Notes under the pieces: model-generated
Told to the model about the DNA's origin: nothing
Seen by the model: the letters and a program-made list of their open reading frames with translations, nothing else
The model's database searches: none
NCBI GenBank assembly: GCA_965246915.1
Contig: CBDFGB010000012.1
Location: 99,303 to 163,302, forward strand
Direction: 5' to 3'
DNA length: 64,000 nucleotides
Source: CAVRQM01 sp965246915
GTDB taxonomy: Bacteria > Pseudomonadota > Alphaproteobacteria > Acetobacterales > Acetobacteraceae
In this document: in pieces, positions 16,412-24,838 of the stretch
How positions within the stretch are numbered: position 1 is the stretch's first letter
How the letters are laid out: every line of letters starts with the position of its first letter
Position numbers and translations under genes: made by a program

Positions 16412-17371
16412 CTAGACTTTAGATGTCTCGGGGCCGCCACCGCGCGGTCCCGTCCGCTCGCGGAACGCGGCAAATTCGCCGACCGTGGCGAAGGCGGTCT
16501 GGGTGCCCCGTTTGGTGATGGAGTCCGCCGCGTACTGGCTCGCCCAGCCCAACGCAGCCGGCACGTCGCGCGACCTCACGTAGTGCTGCGCGAAACTCCC
16601 AATGAATGCGTCCCCGGCCCCGGTGGTGTCCACCGGATCTACGCGGACGGGCGAGATGGCGACCGCCTCGCCAGTCGCGACGAACAGCGCGCCCTCCGCC
16701 CCCAGGGTCACGATCACCCGGCCGATCCCCGCCGCCAGCAACGCCCGGGCGGCCGCTTCGGCCTGCGTCGGCGTCTCTGTCGGCAGGCCGGTCAGAATCG
16801 CGAGTTCGGTCTGGTTTGGCGCGAAGAACGCGAGCGTGCCGATGCGCGAGAGGTCGAGCGCCCGGGTCGCGGGGGCGGGGTTGAGGAACACCTCCTTGCC
16901 GTGCGCCGCGCCCCAATCGATGACATGGTAGATCGTCTCAAGCGGGATTTCGAGTTGCAGGAGGATGAGGTCGCAGGCGAGCAGATCGGCCGAGGCGGCG
17001 TCGATGTCGGCGGGCAGCAGACGGTCGTTGGCGCCCCTGACGATCAGGATGCGGTTTTCTCCGGTGGGTTCGACGAAGATCGGGGCCACGCCGCTCGATG
17101 CGCCGGGCACCATGGCCACGTGCCGCGCATCGATGCCGACGGACGCGAAATTGCGCATCGTGTCGTGGCCGAACGCGTCGTCGCCGACCCGCGCGATCAT
17201 CATCACGTCGGCCCCGAGCCGTGCCGCCGCGACCGCCTGGTTGGCGCCCTTGCCGCCAAACCCCATCGCGAAACTGGGCGCCGCCAGCGTCTCGCCAGGC
17301 TCCGGCATCCGGTCGACATAGGTGACGAGGTCGACCATGCAGCTGCCGATCACCGCGATGCGCCCGGCCAT
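16412..17371 (-). CDS. rbsK: Ribokinase
   Basis: Phosphorylates ribose (or deoxyribose) with ATP. 319 residues of the PfkB family: N-terminal GSCMVDLVTYVDRMPEPGETL, the GFGGKGANQAVAAARLG signature, NPAPA near residue 150, and the catalytic-base motif DTTGAGDAFIGSFA near residue 250. The ATG at 17371 is two bases after the deoC stop, so deoC and rbsK form one unit; a TTG at 17377 would overlap deoC. The pairing with deoC suggests use of ribose or deoxyribose from nucleosides, feeding ribose 5-phosphate or deoxyribose 5-phosphate into central metabolism. Confidence 0.92.
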   Translation of the reverse strand: MAGRIAVIGSCMVDLVTYVDRMPEPGETLAAPSFAMGFGGKGANQAVAAARLGADVMMIARVGDDAFGHDTMRNFASVGIDARHVAMVPGASSGVAPIFVEPTGENRILIVRGANDRLLPADIDAASADLLACDLILLQLEIPLETIYHVIDWGAAHGKEVFLNPAPATRALDLSRIGTLAFFAPNQTELAILTGLPTETPTQAEAAARALLAAGIGRVIVTLGAEGALFVATGEAVAISPVRVDPVDTTGAGDAFIGSFAQHYVRSRDVPAALGWASQYAADSITKRGTQTAFATVGEFAAFRERTGPRGGGPETSKV

Positions 17372-17373
17372 TC

Positions 17374-18063
17374 TCAATACCCCGTGGCCGCGGCGTCGGC
17401 CGCTTCGGTGACCAACGCCACGCCTGAACTGGCGCCGATTCGGGTGGCTCCCGCCGCGATCATGGCGTGCGCCGCCGTCGCGTCACGAATGCCGCCCGAC
17501 GCCTTGACGCCCAGCCCGTCGCCGACCGCTTTTCGCATGAGCGCGACATCGTGAAGGGTCGCGCCGCCGCCGCCATATCCGGTGGAGGTTTTCACGAAAT
17601 CCGCCCCCGCCTCGGCCGCCAGTCGGCAGGCGGCGATCTTCTGGGCGTCCTCCAGCAGGCAGGTCTCGATGATGACTTTCAGGAGATTGCCGCCGCAGGC
17701 TTGCTTGACCGCCGCGATGTCGTCCCGGACCGCGTTCTCTCGTCCGTCCTTCAGCGCGCCTATGTCGATGACCATGTCGATTTCCGTCGCCCCGTCCGCG
17801 ACCGCGCGCGCGGTCTCCGAAGTCTTGTTGGCGGACGGCGTCGCGCCGAACGGGAAGCCGACCACCGAGCAGGTCCTCACGCCGCTGCCGGCCAGCGCCC
17901 GGGCGACCAGCGCCACGTGGATGGGATTGACGCACACCGACGCGAAGCCGTGGGCCCGCGCCTCCTCGCAATGGCGGCGCACCTGATCTTCGGTCGCGTC
18001 GGGTCGGAGAATTGTGTGGTCGATGAACGGCGCCAGACTGGCAAGGGTCGAGGTCTGTGACAT
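17374..18063 (-). CDS. deoC: Deoxyribose-phosphate aldolase
   Basis: Splits 2-deoxyribose 5-phosphate into acetaldehyde and glyceraldehyde 3-phosphate in deoxynucleoside breakdown. 229 residues: IDHTILRPDATEDQV near the N terminus, SVCVNPIHV, the lysine-containing EIDMVIDIGALKDG, and the Schiff-base segment ADFVKTSTGYGGGGAT near residue 150, followed by KASGGIRDATAAHAMI. The start at 18063 (MSQTSTLA) fits; a longer frame to 18084 adds unlikely residues. First gene of the deoC-rbsK unit, divergent from a small membrane-protein gene 44 bases away. Confidence 0.94.
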   Translation of the reverse strand: MSQTSTLASLAPFIDHTILRPDATEDQVRRHCEEARAHGFASVCVNPIHVALVARALAGSGVRTCSVVGFPFGATPSANKTSETARAVADGATEIDMVIDIGALKDGRENAVRDDIAAVKQACGGNLLKVIIETCLLEDAQKIAACRLAAEAGADFVKTSTGYGGGGATLHDVALMRKAVGDGLGVKASGGIRDATAAHAMIAAGATRIGASSGVALVTEAADAAATGY

Positions 18064-18107
18064 GCGGCTTCTATGCCCCAACATGTGCGCGGCAAACAGG
18101 GGCGGCG

Positions 18108-18329
18108 ATGGACGGTCTCACGATCTTCGGCCTGTTCGCGGTCTCCGCGATGCTCGTGTGCTACGCGCTGGAGAAGCGGAGCCACTGGCTCGTCCTGGCA
18201 TTCGCGGCCTCTTGCGCATTGGGATCGGTCTACGGGTTTCTCCAGGGCGCATGGCCGTTTGGCCTGGTCGAGGCAATCTGGTCCATGGTCGCGCTGGGGC
18301 GCTGGTGGGATCAGGCCAGAAGGGCATAG
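18108..18329 (+). CDS. Small membrane protein, unknown
   Basis: 73 residues with two or three hydrophobic segments (LTIFGLFAVSAMLVCYALE, HWLVLAFAASCALGSVYGFLQGAW). The start at 18108 opens directly with the first segment, after a GGCGGCG purine-poor leader. Small proteins of this shape occur commonly in alphaproteobacteria, often described only as hypothetical. Its 3' end overlaps the convergent effector-binding-domain gene by 19 bases. No function is assigned. Confidence 0.65.
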   Translation: MDGLTIFGLFAVSAMLVCYALEKRSHWLVLAFAASCALGSVYGFLQGAWPFGLVEAIWSMVALGRWWDQARRA

Positions 18330-18772
18330 AGGTCGGTCCGGGGCTCCGCCGCGCCTTCCGGGCTGCTGTATATCTCCCAGTTCAGTCCTGAAAGAGTTTG
18401 ATCCTGACAGCCGCCGAACAGTCGGCTCCAAGCTTCCTGAAGACCTGCGTAGGCTCCGGTCAGCCGCAAATGGGCCGCGCGCCCTGCTGGCAGCACGAAC
18501 GAGCCAACCTCGCCAGTCTCCTCCCACGGTTTCGAGATGAGCACGCCGGGCGCATAATCGATGTATCCGCCGACTGGCATCCGCCAAACGGTCATGTTTG
18601 GTCCGAGCGAGGTGACCTCGGCTCCGTCCAGGGCTGCCTTGAGCGCGAGGCGCGCCCGGCGCTGGGCTTCCGGCATGTCCGACATCGCGACGCGCGTGCG
18701 GACCACCGCTGCGAATTGCGGTTCGACGTCGACGATCTCGACCGGGGAGATCGTGAATTCGGCTCGGTTCAT
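18311..18772 (-). CDS. GyrI-like / effector-binding-domain protein
   Basis: 153 residues resembling the stand-alone GyrI/AraC effector-binding fold: an opening strand with VEIVDVEPQFAAVVRTRVAMSDM, then GGYIDYAPGVLISKPWEET, FVLPAGRAAHLRLTGAYAGL and the LNWEIYSSP end. Such SHS2-module proteins bind small hydrophobic or cationic ligands. The ATG at 18772 is preferred; an upstream ATG at 18790 is possible. Two inverted repeats lie just upstream (18786-18800 and 18813-18824), suggesting tight regulation. Confidence 0.7.
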   Translation of the reverse strand: MNRAEFTISPVEIVDVEPQFAAVVRTRVAMSDMPEAQRRARLALKAALDGAEVTSLGPNMTVWRMPVGGYIDYAPGVLISKPWEETGEVGSFVLPAGRAAHLRLTGAYAGLQEAWSRLFGGCQDQTLSGLNWEIYSSPEGAAEPRTDLYALLA

Positions 18773-18785
18773 CTTGGCCGCTCTG

Positions 18786-18824
18786 TCCAACGCAATTGGA
18801 CCTCGTCAAAACGTTGATATCAAC
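18786..18824. promoter_or_regulatory. Two palindromes upstream of the effector-binding gene
   Basis: TCCAA-N5-TTGGA (18786-18800) and the perfect 12-base palindrome GTTGATATCAAC (18813-18824) lie 14-52 bases before the start at 18772. They are candidate operator sites for an unidentified regulator; basis is symmetry and location only. Confidence 0.4.
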
Positions 18825-18907
18825 ACTACGGGTCCGCGTCAAAGGCTCACTCCGTCCAAGACGTACCCGGCCCCGACGCTGCGTCGGCAACCTCCGCCAC
18901 GAAAACG

Positions 18908-19291
18908 CTACCGCGGCGGGCGGTTGAACAGGGGGTTCGAGAACACTGGCGGTGGCGGGCGCTGCGAGATCACCGAATGGCCGAACGTATTGCCCATCCG
19001 CTCGGCGGTGGCCGCGCGGTTGAATGTGCCGACCTGATTGGACGGCGACGCCGGCGAGAGCGTGCCGGGATTGACCGGCGCGCGGGCCTGATTCGCGGTC
19101 CGGGCAAGCGCCGCGTTGATGCAGCTATAGGACTGGTCCGAACCGACCCGCACGTCGACGCAGGTCTCGCTGGTCGCCGGTCCGGACTGCGCGCGGACCG
19201 GTCCCGCCAGTGCGATCAACGCGGCGACCGCGCACTCAAGGACGCGGCGCGGCGCCTTGGTAGATCCGCAGATCGGCGATCTTGTCCTCAT
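18908..19291 (-). CDS. Small secreted protein at the end of the envelope operon
   Basis: 127 residues if read from the ATG at 19291: a basic start (MRTRSPICGSTKAPRR), a hydrophobic stretch (VLECAVAALIALAGPVRA) and likely signal-peptidase cleavage at RA-Q. The mature part has two cysteines (SETCVDVRVGSDQSYSCINAAL), so one disulfide is possible, then a Pro/Asn-rich tail ending NPLFNRPPR. The start overlaps the preceding gene by 56 bases; no other plausible start precedes the signal sequence. Family not recognised. Last gene of the TonB/porin operon, presumably periplasmic. Confidence 0.6.
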   Translation of the reverse strand: MRTRSPICGSTKAPRRVLECAVAALIALAGPVRAQSGPATSETCVDVRVGSDQSYSCINAALARTANQARAPVNPGTLSPASPSNQVGTFNRAATAERMGNTFGHSVISQRPPPPVFSNPLFNRPPR

Positions 19292-19886
19292 AGTCCTGCA
19301 CCGTATTGTCGAGCTTGACCTTGCCGAGCCCCAGCACGGGCTCGTAGCTGCGGAGCAGGATGCCACGGAAATCCTGGGTCTGATACAGATGAAGAATGTC
19401 GCCGGCCAGTCCCGCCAGTTTCTGGTTGGTGGCGTGGTTCAGCGTGTTCTCCTTCTGCGCCGCCGACAGGCCCTGGCCAAGCCGTTTCGCTTCGGCGTCC
19501 TTCTGCTGCGCCAAGGCAGCGGCCTGTTGGTACGCCGCCTGCCATTTCGCGTTGCTCGCCGCCAGGCCGGCCAACTCCTTCCGAGCCTCCTCCAGCAGCG
19601 CCTCGAGCTTCTTGATCTGCTCCGGATCCTCCTGCTTTGGCGGCGGTGCCTGCGCCTGCGCCGCCTCGGCCAGCTTGGCGTTGGCGTCCGTCAGCTGCTG
19701 CTGCAGGAGGTCGCGCTGCTTGACCGCGGCATCGCGCTCCGCCTGCAACTGACCCTGTTGATCCTGCAAGGCGCGCAGATCGACCGTGGACCGGCGCAGC
19801 GCGTCGCGCAGCTTGTCCTCGGTGCTCTGCGCGAGCGCGGGGACGGCGAGGGCGGACAGAACGAGGACGAGGGCGAGCGCGCGCAT
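19236..19886 (-). CDS. Periplasmic coiled-coil protein
   Basis: 216 residues with a signal peptide (MRALALVLVLSALAVPALAQ), then a long heptad-rich coiled coil (about residues 25-155, rich in Q, A, E, K, L; e.g. LQDQQGQLQAERDAAVKQRD) broken by a short Pro segment (QAQAPPPKQEDPE), and a globular end (ILHLYQTQDFRGILLRSYEP). Helical periplasmic spacers of this kind can bridge inner- and outer-membrane parts of an export or uptake machine. It follows the porin by three bases. No specific family recognised. Confidence 0.7.
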   Translation of the reverse strand: MRALALVLVLSALAVPALAQSTEDKLRDALRRSTVDLRALQDQQGQLQAERDAAVKQRDLLQQQLTDANAKLAEAAQAQAPPPKQEDPEQIKKLEALLEEARKELAGLAASNAKWQAAYQQAAALAQQKDAEAKRLGQGLSAAQKENTLNHATNQKLAGLAGDILHLYQTQDFRGILLRSYEPVLGLGKVKLDNTVQDYEDKIADLRIYQGAAPRP

Positions 19887-19889
19887 GGC

Positions 19890-21716
19890 TCAGAACTTCG
19901 TGTTCAGGTCGACCTGGACCACATCGTTTCGGTATGCGGGTCCAGACACCTCGTTGGCGGACAGCCAGCGTGTGGCGATGAAGGTGTTGCGGCCGAGGCC
20001 ATAGGCGCCGCCGACGAAGAAGCCCTGCGCGTTGGTGCCGCCGAGGTGGAAGTCGCTGTCGGTGAAGCCGTCCACGACCGCGTCGGACTCGAGATACTTA
20101 TAGCCCAGCACAAAGTTCCATTCGTTCAGACGCACGATTTCCTGCTTGCCGATGACCGTCTTGACCATCCATCCGGTGTCGCCGCCCGTGTAGGTGCCCT
20201 GGGGATTGTTCGTCAGGTCGCCGACGTTGTTCACCGGTCCCTTGTTCAGGATCTGGCTCTGATTGAACGCGAGGTTCTTCACGTACTCGCCTTCCACCGC
20301 GACGTTGATCGGGTCATAGCGGACGAAGTCGACCCGTCCATGCAAGTCGAGGATGTTGAACTTCGAGGCGAGACCGAAATACTGCGGATCTGTTACGAAG
20401 CCGTTTTGGTTCAGGCCGGTCGTGCTGCTGACGTTGCGGATCGGGAAGTAGGTGTTGCCGAACTGCGCGAACTGCGGCCGTGAATTGTCGCTGGAGCACA
20501 CGTCGCTCGCGGCGATGATGGTGCACGGTGCCGAAAGCTGTCCCTGGATGTTCTGATATCCAAACAGACCCACCGCGAACTTCGTGCGCACGTCGGGCGT
20601 GGGTTTCCAGTCCGCGCCAACCTGACCGCCGAACAGATATTTGTCGCGGCTTGGCAGCCCCGTGCCGTTCACGTCGAAGGTGGAGCTGATCCCGTAGTTG
20701 AACGATGTGTTGTAGGCGACGAACGCGCCGGCGGTGCCCCACAGCGTCACGTTGCCGCCGACCGGCCCGGAGAGCGCCAGGGCCGCCCCGTCGAAATTCA
20801 GGTCGTCGTCGTAGATCAGGTCGGTGGTCCAGAACGGGTTGGCCATGCGGCCCACATAGGCGCGGACGGCGACGTCCTTGCCGAGGCCGGCGCGCGGCGG
20901 CACCGACAGGGTGGCATAGGCGCGATCGAGCCAGATCGCATATTTGCCGAAATTGGTGTTCTGGCCGAGCGTCTGGTTGGTGCTGACCGGACTCGTGTCG
21001 TTGCCGGTGGCGAGCCTTATGTCGGTGGTGATCCAATCGTCGATGTCGGCCTTGATGCCGAGGCGCGCGCGGATGCGAAAGGCGTTGCGGTTTTGTTGCG
21101 TGTTCAGAACAGGAGGATCGGCACTCCCGAGCGTGTCATAGGGCGCGCCGCCATTGATCGACGGATAATCGACCAGCTGATTGCTGTTGTTCCCGTCAAG
21201 CACGGAGCTCTGTCCCCGCATGCGCAGGTCGCCATACAAAGTGATCCGCTTGGTCCATTCCGGCGCGGCGTTCGGCGCCGCCCAGCCCTTGGCCTGGGCC
21301 TCGCCCATCACCTCCTCGCGCACCTGGGCGGCGATCTGGTCGCGCACCGTCTTCGGCACGTACGTCACCCGCACCGTGCCCTTCGGCGTCAGCGGCGGCG
21401 GCGGCTCGGCGGCGGCGACGTCCGCCGCGGCTGCGGTCGGTCCCGCCGTCGGTGCGGCGGGCGGCTTCACGGCGCGGGCCGGCTTGGCGGCGGCCCGGGC
21501 GGTGCGGGATTCGTTCTGCGCCTGAGTCATCAACGACGTCGCCTGATCGCGGGTCAGAACACCCTTCTCGATCAGCAATTGAATGAGCCGCACCATCGCC
21601 GTGTCGTCGCCCTGCGCGCGCGCGGTCGGCGGACCGGCGGGAAGGCCGAGCACGATGAGGGCCGCGCAGGTCGCGAGCAGGGCGGCGCGGTGGCGTTGGT
21701 TGGGCATACGTTTCAT
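19890..21716 (-). CDS. Putative outer-membrane porin
   Basis: 608 residues: signal peptide (to about TARAQG), a short helical segment with IQLLIEKGVLTRDQATSLMTQAQ (an SLH- or oligomerisation-like N-terminal piece seen in 'putative porin' proteins), an Ala/Pro-rich linker, and a long beta-barrel with alternating strands such as YGDLRMRGQSSV, AFRIRARLGIKADI, YVGRMANPFW, ending in VQVDLNTKF with terminal Phe, the usual barrel-assembly signal. Resembles the Porin_5 family. Located between tonB and the coiled-coil gene, suggesting a TonB-linked or co-assembled outer-membrane channel. MPNQRH at 21707 is an alternative start. Confidence 0.8.
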   Translation of the reverse strand: MKRMPNQRHRAALLATCAALIVLGLPAGPPTARAQGDDTAMVRLIQLLIEKGVLTRDQATSLMTQAQNESRTARAAAKPARAVKPPAAPTAGPTAAAADVAAAEPPPPLTPKGTVRVTYVPKTVRDQIAAQVREEVMGEAQAKGWAAPNAAPEWTKRITLYGDLRMRGQSSVLDGNNSNQLVDYPSINGGAPYDTLGSADPPVLNTQQNRNAFRIRARLGIKADIDDWITTDIRLATGNDTSPVSTNQTLGQNTNFGKYAIWLDRAYATLSVPPRAGLGKDVAVRAYVGRMANPFWTTDLIYDDDLNFDGAALALSGPVGGNVTLWGTAGAFVAYNTSFNYGISSTFDVNGTGLPSRDKYLFGGQVGADWKPTPDVRTKFAVGLFGYQNIQGQLSAPCTIIAASDVCSSDNSRPQFAQFGNTYFPIRNVSSTTGLNQNGFVTDPQYFGLASKFNILDLHGRVDFVRYDPINVAVEGEYVKNLAFNQSQILNKGPVNNVGDLTNNPQGTYTGGDTGWMVKTVIGKQEIVRLNEWNFVLGYKYLESDAVVDGFTDSDFHLGGTNAQGFFVGGAYGLGRNTFIATRWLSANEVSGPAYRNDVVQVDLNTKF

Positions 21717-21741
21717 CGGTCGGGTCCTTTCGGGACTCGGC

Positions 21742-22458
21742 TCAGGAGCTACGGGCATTGAGTCTCATCCGGATGGGCTGTGGCGCGCCGGCCGGGGGCG
21801 CCTCGATCGCCAGACCCGACACGACGCGCTGGACGGCCGTCTGGTCCGTGTCGCCGGTGTAGTTCAGGATCTGAACGCGGATGATCTGGCCGCTTGGCGA
21901 CAGCCAGATGTTGAACTCGCCGTTGAAGGATCCGCGGCGCGTCTGATCGTCGCGTCGCAGCGCGGCGAGCATCGCGTTCTTGATGGCTTGGGCGTACAGG
22001 CCAAATCCCCCCCCTCCGCCACCGCCCCCGCCGCCCCCTCCCGAATCGCCGCTGCCATTGCCGACGCCCAGCCCGTAGGCGGAGGGGCCGACGCCGGCCG
22101 CGGCGGTCAGCGGATTGCCCGGCGGCGCGGGATTGCCGGGCTTCGGCGGGGCCTTCGACGCGGAGGGTGGCGCCTTGACCGGCGTCGGCGGCGCCTTGCT
22201 CGGCTCCTGCTCCTTCGGCCGCTCCTTCTGACGGGTCTCTTTCGGCGGCGTCGCCTGCGGCGGTGGAGGAGGCGGCGGCGGCGGTGGCGGCGGCGGTGGC
22301 GGCAAGGCGATCTTGATCACCGTCTGCGCCACCCGGGGCATCGTCTTGGTGTTGTGGCCCAGCAGCGACGACACGAGGAAGCCCAGGCCGCCGACCAGCA
22401 GCAGGCCGCCGAGACCAAACGCCGCGATCCGCAAGCGGCGGGCGGATTGTTCGCGCAA
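21742..22458 (-). CDS. tonB: TonB-type energy transducer
   Basis: 238 residues: one N-terminal membrane helix (about residues 9-32), a run of 15 prolines and a K/P/E-rich periplasmic rod, a low-complexity glycine run near residue 140, and a C-terminal TonB domain (AQAIKNAMLAALRRDDQT, FNGEFNIWLSPSGQIIRVQIL, QPIRMRLNA). TonB carries energy from ExbBD to outer-membrane proteins. The first usable start is TTG at 22458; the region before it contains a G-run and may carry an indel, so a few N-terminal residues could be missing. Sits directly after exbD and before the porin. Confidence 0.85.
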   Translation of the reverse strand: MREQSARRLRIAAFGLGGLLLVGGLGFLVSSLLGHNTKTMPRVAQTVIKIALPPPPPPPPPPPPPPPQATPPKETRQKERPKEQEPSKAPPTPVKAPPSASKAPPKPGNPAPPGNPLTAAAGVGPSAYGLGVGNGSGDSGGGGGGGGGGGGFGLYAQAIKNAMLAALRRDDQTRRGSFNGEFNIWLSPSGQIIRVQILNYTGDTDQTAVQRVVSGLAIEAPPAGAPQPIRMRLNARSS

Positions 22459-22479
22459 CGACCGGCCCCCGGGTCGCGA

Positions 22480-22886
22480 TCAGCCGGCGGTCTTCTGCAT
22501 CGCGAGGCCGACCGAGCTGATGCCCGCCCTTGCTGCACAGATCCAGCACCTCGGTGATCTTCTCGTATTGCGTCGCGCGGTCGCCCTTGATGACGATCGG
22601 CAGATCGGGTGTCACCGCCTTCAGACTGCGCAGCCGCGCCTCCAGCTCCGGCAGCGAGACCGGAACGGTGTCGAGAAACACCGAGCCGGAGTTCGAGACG
22701 CTGATGACCTTGGTTTTCGGCACCCGCAAGGCTCGCGGTGTTGCTGCCCTTCGGCAGGTCGACCTTGACCCCCGAGACGGAGGCGGTGGTCATGATGATG
22801 AAGATGACGAGAAGAACATACGCAAGATCGAGCATCGGCGTGATGTTGATGTCGTCATAGGCTTTGCCTTCGCTGCCGACTTGCAT
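22480..22886 (-). CDS. exbD: ExbD-type proton-channel subunit, frameshifted as read
   Basis: Partner of ExbB that converts proton-motive force into TonB movement. The first part (DINITPMLDLAYVLLVIFIIMTTA) has the membrane helix with the essential Asp. The chain then continues in a second frame (PKTKVISVSNSGSVFLDTVPV ... KGDRATQYEKITEVLDLCSK) and ends in a third (ISSVGLAMQKTAG, stop at 22480). Each switch is cured by removing one base from a short C-run on the plus strand (about 22723 and 22521). The complete ExbD sequence is thus present, about 134 residues, and the breaks look like sequencing insertions. ATG at 22886 shares a base with the preceding stop. Confidence 0.82.
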
Positions 22887-24838
22887 CACTCACCCGCCAC
22901 GGCTTCGACGTCGCCGCCGATGCGCCGCACGGGCTCGCCGCGTGGCGCCGGCCCTTCGCCCATCCGGGCGATCAGCTCCTCCATGAACACCTGCATCTCG
23001 TTCGTGGCGTCGCGGATCTTGATGGTGAAATAATTGTAGCCGAACAAGGCCGGGATCGCGACCGTGAGCCCGGCCACGGTGGCCAGAAGGGCGGCCGAGA
23101 TGCCCGGCGCAATCGCGTTGACGTTCACGTCGCCGGCCTGCGCGATGGCCGCAAAGGTGATCATCACGCCGATCACGGTGCCCAGAAGGCCGATGAACGG
23201 CCCGCCGGCGATCGCGATGGTCAGCAGCACCATGAGGTTGTTGAGCCGACGCACCTCGACCACGTACATCGCATCCATCGCCGAGCGGATTGCCGTCAGC
23301 GACCGCGGCGGCACCGGCTCGTCGGCCGACAGCCGGCCACGCGACACCCGACTGCGAAGCTCGCCCAGGCCGACCCGGTACAGCCGCCACAACGAGGACT
23401 TCTTCAGGATCGGCCGTTTGAGCTCGCTCAACTCCACGAGCCGTCCTGACGTATCCTCGGCCTCGGTCTCGAACGCGGCGAGGAACGCCCGATTGGCGCG
23501 TCCGAGAGAGGATGTGTAGAGCGCCTTGCCCACCATCACGACCCACGACACGACCAACATGATGCCGAGGATGCCGATCACCACCCAGGCGTCGATCGTC
23601 ACCGATTTCAGGATGATGCCGATATAGCCTGTGCCGAAGACGGAGCTTTCCTCGGGCTGCTCGAACGACAGCAGGCTCGCTTGCGGCCCCTGCACGTTGT
23701 TGGCGAGCTGGATCGCGCCGAGCGGCCGGGCCACCTTCGAGATCTGGAACTCGCTGAGCAATCCCGTGAACGCCGGGACCGGGGTGGGCGGGGGCGTCAC
23801 GGCCACCGGCGCGACCGGCGGCGGGGGGGCTGCCGGTGTCGCCGCCTTGCCATTGGTCGCGGCGGGTGGCGTCGGAGTCGGTGCCGCGGGCGCGGCCGGC
23901 GCGGTGGCTGCGACCGCCGGCGGAATGGCTCCGGCCAGCAACGCCTGACCGCCGATCGCCGGCAATGCGATGGCCAACTCGCCGGCCGGCTGCGCGTCGA
24001 CATAGACAGCGATCTTCGATCCGTCCGCGACCACATCGAGGCGATGCCAGGCGCCGCCCTTGATCGGCTGGCCGGGCGAGGTGCGCTGGACCTGGCCGCC
24101 CTGATCGAGTTCCAGATAGACCACGCCCTTGTCGAGACCGATCAACAGGCCGCCATTCGCGTCGCGCTGCGACCAGATCCCCGCCGTGTTGACGGCGTCC
24201 TCGACCCGGAACCAGGTGCTGAACGTGGCGGCGCCCCCCGCGGCCACCGCCAGCGCGGGCACCTGGGGCATCTGGATCGGCGCGGTGCCATCGAGCCGAA
24301 GGGCGAAGCCGGTGATGCCGGCGTCGTCGCGCTTGCCGGTGGTCAGAGCGTTGATGCCGTTCGCCGTGGAATCCTTCGGCAGACCGTTCTCCTCGCCGAA
24401 ATGGTAGACCAGGAGCTGATCGGGATCGTACGTGGAGCGGGGATCGCCGCCTGCGGTCGCGTTCTTGTTGCCCCAATACATATAGAACGGCGTGGTGGTG
24501 CCCGGCGCGAGATCGGGGATGTCGACCCAGACCAGCGCCACCTGATCGACCAGCGCGTCGAAGCGGGCGATATGGAACTTCAGCGGCGTCTTGTCATCCA
24601 CCGCGACAAATCGCAGGTCCGACCCGTCTTCCTTGACCGTGGCGAAGTTGAAGTTGCCGGAATGCAGCCGCAGCAGGATCTGTGTGCGCCCAATCGGCTG
24701 GGTGATGTTGGCGCCCTTCGGCCCGGCGTCGGCATTGACCTTCATGCGATACGGCCAGTCGCCGTTCCACCAGGCGTGCGCCGGGTGCGTGACCAGCAGC
24801 CCGACCAGGGCCACGAGTGCGAGGAGGGCGCGTCGCAT
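22886..24838 (-). CDS. DUF2341-LamG-ExbB fusion: sensor-linked proton channel
   Basis: 650 residues in an unusual order. Signal peptide (1-22); DUF2341 (about 25-130, with PYRMKVNA and YMYWGNKNATA); a concanavalin/LamG-like domain (about 140-370, FSTWFRVEDAVNTAGIWSQ, GAWHRLDVVADGSKIAVYVD) interrupted by an Ala/Pro-rich insert (305-358); a membrane helix (412-437); a cytoplasmic loop; and a MotA/TolQ/ExbB domain with two helices (about 535-565 and 580-605, GLLGTVIGVMITFAAIA and PGISAALLATVAGLTVAIPA). So an ExbB channel carries a large periplasmic module that could bind polysaccharide or a barrel. Followed at once by exbD and tonB; starts immediately after the barrel gene. Confidence 0.88.
   Translation of the reverse strand: MRRALLALVALVGLLVTHPAHAWWNGDWPYRMKVNADAGPKGANITQPIGRTQILLRLHSGNFNFATVKEDGSDLRFVAVDDKTPLKFHIARFDALVDQVALVWVDIPDLAPGTTTPFYMYWGNKNATAGGDPRSTYDPDQLLVYHFGEENGLPKDSTANGINALTTGKRDDAGITGFALRLDGTAPIQMPQVPALAVAAGGAATFSTWFRVEDAVNTAGIWSQRDANGGLLIGLDKGVVYLELDQGGQVQRTSPGQPIKGGAWHRLDVVADGSKIAVYVDAQPAGELAIALPAIGGQALLAGAIPPAVAATAPAAPAAPTPTPPAATNGKAATPAAPPPPVAPVAVTPPPTPVPAFTGLLSEFQISKVARPLGAIQLANNVQGPQASLLSFEQPEESSVFGTGYIGIILKSVTIDAWVVIGILGIMLVVSWVVMVGKALYTSSLGRANRAFLAAFETEAEDTSGRLVELSELKRPILKKSSLWRLYRVGLGELRSRVSRGRLSADEPVPPRSLTAIRSAMDAMYVVEVRRLNNLMVLLTIAIAGGPFIGLLGTVIGVMITFAAIAQAGDVNVNAIAPGISAALLATVAGLTVAIPALFGYNYFTIKIRDATNEMQVFMEELIARMGEGPAPRGEPVRRIGGDVEAVAGE

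Noticed and set aside
22010..22310. Poly-proline and poly-glycine tracts as possible DNA repeats or recombination sites
   Set aside because: They are the periplasmic rod and a glycine linker of TonB, coded with mixed codons, so protein low complexity rather than a DNA repeat.
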